From Collinsella aerofaciens (GTDB taxonomy: Bacteria > Actinomycetota > Coriobacteriia > Coriobacteriales > Coriobacteriaceae), in the NCBI RefSeq assembly GCF_015670795.1, contig NZ_JADPCJ010000020.1, forward strand, positions 1 through 46,897: DNA of 46,897 nucleotides, in the 5' to 3' direction. The notes under the pieces were generated by a model. That model made no database searches. It was not told the DNA's origin and saw only the letters and a list, made by a program, of their open reading frames with translations. The translations under genes were made by a program, and so were the position numbers. Of the stretch, positions 44,344 through 46,897 are shown piece after piece (the first letter of the stretch is position 1; the number at the start of each line of letters is the position of its first letter).

Positions 44344-44814
44344 CTACTGAGCGGTCGCGGTCGCGTTGGCGCCCGCGGCTGCATCCTGCGAAAAGTCAAG
44401 TGTAACGCTCTCGCTGGGCTCCACCATGCCATAAGCGCCCGCAAGGTCGCGAATGCGCGTGTCGGCGCCATAGACCGAATGCATGACCTCCAGGTCGGAG
44501 CTCTCATCGGTCGCCTTTTCGAGCGTGTTGGTAAGCTCGGCGTTGCTGTTGAGCACCTGGGCCGTAACGCCGGCGAGTGCCACGCGGGCGACGCCGATCG
44601 TCATGAAGATAGCCGCAATGATGCAAAACGTTTTAAGAACGCTCATGAAAACCGGGCTTACCGCCTGGTTTGCCTGACGGCCCGCGCCCGTGTAGACATC
44701 AAAGCGCGGCGTGCGCTGCTCACGGGGAGCAACGGGGGCCTGCGGCGTCTCACGATAGGCGGGCATGGCGTTCATATCATAGGCAAGTGCTGCGCTTGAA
44801 GTGTTGTAGCCCAT
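44344..44814 (-). CDS. ftsL: FtsL-like septum protein
   Basis: The 156-residue protein has a polar N-terminal region, one membrane segment near 58-80 (MSVLKTFCIIAAIFMTIGVA) and a heptad-like stretch from about 85 to 125, the layout of FtsL, plus a short Ala-rich tail. Sequence similarity across FtsL is poor, so the call rests on topology and its place between rsmH and ftsI. Start follows GGGAGG. Confidence 0.75.
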   Translation of the reverse strand: MGYNTSSAALAYDMNAMPAYRETPQAPVAPREQRTPRFDVYTGAGRQANQAVSPVFMSVLKTFCIIAAIFMTIGVARVALAGVTAQVLNSNAELTNTLEKATDESSDLEVMHSVYGADTRIRDLAGAYGMVEPSESVTLDFSQDAAAGANATATAQ

Positions 44815-44904
44815 GATATGCCGCCTCCCATCCCGAGTACGTTGGTAGTGTGTTTAAGCTTCGTTTATGGTGCGAGCGGGAGGTCCAATATCGCGCGGTC
44901 GCGC

Positions 44905-45870
44905 CTACAGACGCTGCGCCACGCGGATTTTGGCTGATCTCGCCCGAGGGTTGCGCTCAACCTCATCAGGCTGGGCAACCAAGGGTTTGCGGGTGATGAC
45001 CTTGAGTATCGGCACGTTGCCGCACACGCACACCGGAATCTCCGGCGGACACGTGCACCCCTGGCTCATCTCCTTAAAGTGGTTCTTTACGATACGGTCC
45101 TCGAGCGAGTGATACGAGATGACGCAGATACGTCCGCCCGGGTTGAGCCACCTGGTGGCGGCATCAAGCCCTCGTTCGAGCACATCGAGCTCGTGATTGA
45201 CCTCGATGCGAATGGCCTGGAAACTTTTCTTGGCCGGGTGTCCGCCATGCCGACGAGCGGCAGCCGGGATACCCGCCTTGATGATCTCGACAAATTGGCC
45301 GGTGGTTTCGATCGGTTCTTGCTCGCGGCGGCGCACGATCTCGCGCGCGATCTGCGAGGCAAACTTCTCTTCGCCGTAGACGCGTAGAATCCGGGCGAGG
45401 TCGTGTTCGTTATAGGTGTTGATGACCTCAGCTGCGTTTAAGGTGTTATTACCCGGATCCATCCGCATGTCCAATGGGGCGTCCTCGTTATACGAAAAGC
45501 CCCTGCCAGGGATATCGAGTTGCGGTGACGAAACGCCCAAATCGAACAGGAAGCCATCGACCCCGGGCACCTCGGCCGAGCAAAGCAGCTCGTCCAAGTC
45601 GCCGAAGTTGCCCTTCAGCAGCTGATGCGGAACTCCGGGAACCTCGCGGTCCAGACGGGCGCCAGCGGCCTCGAGGGCCATGTCGTCCTGATCGACGCCG
45701 AGCAAAAGGCCCGTCTCCCCCACCTGCGCGGCCATCTTTACCGAATGGCCGGCACCGCCAAGGGTGCAATCGCAGACAACGGAGCCGCTCTTTAGCCGCA
45801 GCGACTCAAGCACTTCGCCGAGCATGACAGGTTCATGCCGATATTCTTGTGTCAAGATCCCACGCTCCAT
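44905..45870 (-). CDS. rsmH: 16S rRNA m4C1402 methyltransferase
   Basis: The 321-residue SAM-dependent enzyme methylates 16S rRNA. HEPVMLGEVLESL, CDCTLGGAGHS (SAM loop), FDLGVSSPQLD, RGFSYNEDAPLDMRMD and RIDVN-like IRIEVNHEL, SYHSLEDRIVK are present. It starts 20 nt after mraZ. Confidence 0.96.
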   Translation of the reverse strand: MERGILTQEYRHEPVMLGEVLESLRLKSGSVVCDCTLGGAGHSVKMAAQVGETGLLLGVDQDDMALEAAGARLDREVPGVPHQLLKGNFGDLDELLCSAEVPGVDGFLFDLGVSSPQLDIPGRGFSYNEDAPLDMRMDPGNNTLNAAEVINTYNEHDLARILRVYGEEKFASQIAREIVRRREQEPIETTGQFVEIIKAGIPAAARRHGGHPAKKSFQAIRIEVNHELDVLERGLDAATRWLNPGGRICVISYHSLEDRIVKNHFKEMSQGCTCPPEIPVCVCGNVPILKVITRKPLVAQPDEVERNPRARSAKIRVAQRL

Positions 45871-45890
45871 CCGTTACCCGTGCCTTGCCC

Positions 45891-46325
45891 TTACGAGAAG
45901 AAGAGGTCCAGCAGGGCCTCATCGTCATCGTCCTCATCGGCCGCGGCGCGATCCCAAACCTCAAGGTGGTCGTAGTTGCCCACAACCGTGACCTCGCGGT
46001 CGAGGTTCGCCTGCTTGCGGAGAGACTCGGAAAGACCGATACGACCGGCGCTGTCCACGTCCATCGACGTGGTGCGCTTGTTGATCGCCCTCATGAGCTT
46101 CTGGTCATTAATGTCACGCGGGTTAAAACCCTCGTGGCCCTCACGACCCGCGAAGAGTCCTTCGACCCACTTATCGAAGGCCTCGGCAGAGAACACGTAC
46201 AGAGCATCGACATCCAGGGCTTTAAACACGCGAACGTGCTCTCCAAGCTCCTCGCGAAGGGGTGCAGGCAGGGATAGACGACCTTTTGCATCGAGATTGC
46301 GCTCGTATGCACCAGTCATTCCCAT
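45891..46325 (-). CDS. mraZ: Transcriptional regulator MraZ
   Basis: The 144-residue protein has two AbrB-like half domains, each with a DXXXR motif (DAKGR near residues 12-16; DSAGR near 92-96). MraZ binds direct repeats in its own promoter and controls the dcw cluster. Start follows GGGGAGGG with 7-nt spacing; a second ATG two codons on is possible. An acidic tail (DEDDDDEALLDLFF) ends the protein. Confidence 0.95.
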   Translation of the reverse strand: MGMTGAYERNLDAKGRLSLPAPLREELGEHVRVFKALDVDALYVFSAEAFDKWVEGLFAGREGHEGFNPRDINDQKLMRAINKRTTSMDVDSAGRIGLSESLRKQANLDREVTVVGNYDHLEVWDRAAADEDDDDEALLDLFFS

Positions 46326-46361
46326 GTGCGCCCTCCCCTCGGTTACTCAGATGGCACGTAC

Positions 46362-46378
46362 GCGGGGAACCACCCCGC
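46362..46378. promoter_or_regulatory. 17-bp palindrome, copy 1 (mraZ leader)
   Basis: GCGGGGAACCACCCCGC has 6-bp arms and a 5-nt centre. Its core, read on the minus strand as GGGGYGGTTCCCC, recurs at 46399-46415. The centres are 37 bp apart. Confidence 0.55.
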
Positions 46379-46393
46379 CTGTCGACGTCATCA

Positions 46394-46422
46394 ATAATAT
46401 GGGGAACCGCCCCATTTTTCAA
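46394..46422 (-). promoter_or_regulatory. mraZ (dcw cluster) promoter
   Basis: On the minus strand TTGAAA (46417-46422) and TATTAT (46394-46399) are 17 bp apart, a good housekeeping-type promoter about 70 bp before the mraZ start. Confidence 0.7.
46399..46415. promoter_or_regulatory. 17-bp palindrome, copy 2 (promoter spacer)
   Basis: ATGGGGAACCGCCCCAT has 6-bp arms and fills the spacer between -35 and -10, the place where a repressor or activator would have most effect. Confidence 0.6.
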
Positions 46423-46429
46423 CACCTTT

Positions 46430-46469
46430 CCCCACCCCTTCCCCCACCCCGCCCCACCATTCCACCCCC
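46430..46469 (-). promoter_or_regulatory. G-run array: G-quadruplex motif and possible MraZ sites
   Basis: On the minus strand five runs of four or five Gs lie within 26 nt (46430-46455), separated by one or two bases, with a sixth run at 46465-46469. This fits the intramolecular G-quadruplex rule very well. It also contains TGGGG units at 10-12-bp intervals, like the TGGG repeats bound by MraZ in enterobacteria. It lies just upstream of the -35 box. Confidence 0.6.
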
Positions 46470-46489
46470 AATATGTTGTAAAACACCCC

Positions 46490-46503
46490 CGAGCATATGT
46501 TCG
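46490..46503. promoter_or_regulatory. LexA-like box upstream of mraZ
   Basis: CGAGCATATGTTCG differs from the Gram-positive SOS consensus CGAAC-N4-GTTCG at one position. It is ~70 bp upstream of the -35 box. Confidence 0.35.
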
Positions 46504-46504
46504 A

Positions 46505-46524
46505 AAACACAATATGTTGTGTTT
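46505..46524. promoter_or_regulatory. Perfect palindrome upstream of mraZ
   Basis: AAACACAA and TTGTGTTT form perfect 8-bp arms around TATG. The ATATGTT inside it also occurs at 46471 and 46495. Confidence 0.45.
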
Positions 46525-46529
46525 ACAGC

Positions 46530-46563
46530 AAAGGCGGGATGCCACCTGTGGCACCCCGCCTTT
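46530..46563. terminator. Terminator-like hairpin insulating the mraZ promoter
   Basis: AAAGGCGGG (46530-46538) pairs with 46555-46563 and TGCCAC (46540-46545) with 46548-46553, giving 15 pairs and one mismatch. Short T-runs flank both sides. It may stop transcripts entering from the right. Confidence 0.6.
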
Positions 46564-46690
46564 CAACCTCAACCTTCAAGTTGACCTTGAGGCGATTTTT
46601 GCGTCCTTTTACATGGCGTTCACATCGCCCCCAAACTCCCCCACCCAAGGCACGTGCGGCCCACCACCGCGACGACAAGTGGCGAAAAAT

Positions 46691-46754
46691 GGGACGGGCC
46701 CCAGATTGCCCATGCGCGCGCAAAAGCACGCCGCAGCAATCTGGGGCCCGTCCC
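46691..46754. repeat. Long inverted repeat D (19-bp perfect stem)
   Basis: Positions 46691-46709 are the exact reverse complement of 46736-46754; the 26-nt loop is GC-rich and can pair TGCG with CGCA at its ends. It lies in gene-free DNA upstream of mraZ. Confidence 0.85.
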
Positions 46755-46817
46755 CAAATACCTATAAATATGCAGGCCAGACACTATGACCCAATCCGAG
46801 GGCACTAAAAAGATAGG

Positions 46818-46847
46818 AGCCCCCGCTCGTGACCGCGGGTCGGGGCT
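46818..46847 (-). terminator. Possible terminator of a gene beyond the right edge
   Basis: AGCCCC (46818-46823) pairs with GGGGCT (46842-46847), with partial inner pairing. On the minus strand CCTATC then TTTTTA follow. The gap before the Ts makes it a weak call. Confidence 0.35.
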
Positions 46848-46897
46848 GCGACAATGATGTTGAAGTGCCATAGGCGCAGCCGCGCCGCAACGAGGTT

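Larger units (their letters stand above)
46326..46897. other. Control region upstream of mraZ, gene-free to the window edge
   Basis: The 572 bases hold no convincing gene. From left to right: mraZ leader with a 17-bp palindrome, promoter with a second copy, G-run array, repeated ATATGTT motifs and dyads, a terminator-like hairpin, inverted repeat D and another hairpin. Individual elements are listed separately. Confidence 0.7.

Noticed and set aside
42587..44350. Open frame of 587 codons on the plus strand
   Set aside because: Antisense to the penicillin-binding protein gene; His/Arg-rich product without domains.
46262..46789. 175-codon frame on the plus strand across the mraZ start
   Set aside because: It crosses the mraZ promoter, hairpins and inverted repeat D; composition is not protein-like.

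Overview
The window reads as chromosomal DNA of a high-GC actinobacterium of class Coriobacteriia, most likely a Collinsella-like gut organism. This is inference from gene content, codon use and the shape of the division cluster (mraZ to divIVA with sepF and without ftsA); no rRNA or other marker is present to settle it. Almost all genes have GC-rich, C-ending codons and purine-rich Shine-Dalgarno sites. I see no tRNA, rRNA, CRISPR array, transposase, integrase or phage gene.

Left part (1-8.3 kb): a GC-rich stretch without a gene, rich in hairpins; a cysteine desulfidase/UPF0597 gene (-); ribose-5-phosphate isomerase B (+); ndk (-); argG and argH (both -, 522 bp apart with a possible 56-codon gene between them); and a Cof-type HAD phosphatase (+).

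Middle part (8.3-22.6 kb): polA (-), an M18 aminopeptidase (+), yaaA (+), a small membrane-anchored protein (-), a TPP riboswitch driving thiC (+), thiD (+), an SGNH hydrolase, a TIGR02452/PARG-like protein with an altered catalytic motif, a Bax-inhibitor-1 family protein and a 112-codon protein with a LexA-like box (all -), then a PiT phosphate transporter with its DUF47 partner (+) and a nitroreductase with mosaic codon use (+).

Right part (22.7-46.3 kb): one long run of minus-strand genes, read from high to low coordinate: mraZ, rsmH, an ftsL-like gene, ftsI-type PBP, murF, mraY, murD, ftsW, murG, murC, murB, ftsQ, ftsZ, terminator, pgeF, pstS, pstC, pstA, pstB, phoU, yggS, sepF, yggT, divIVA, terminator. 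It is the division and cell-wall (dcw) cluster joined to the ylm genes, with a complete high-affinity phosphate operon placed between pgeF (ylmD) and yggS (ylmE). murE, ddl and ftsA are missing from their usual places. Upstream of mraZ is a dense control region: a good sigma-70-type promoter, two copies of a 17-bp palindrome, a strong G-quadruplex motif and several further dyads.

The best leads for something undescribed are: (1) five long, mostly perfect inverted repeats in gaps between genes, with similar shape but unrelated sequences; (2) the paired 17-bp palindromes and G-run array in front of mraZ; (3) the phosphate operon inside the ylm cluster, coupled to pgeF by an ATGA overlap; (4) yggT, which has no canonical start codon; (5) the PARG-like protein with QEA in place of QEE; (6) the abrupt change of codon use inside the nitroreductase gene.
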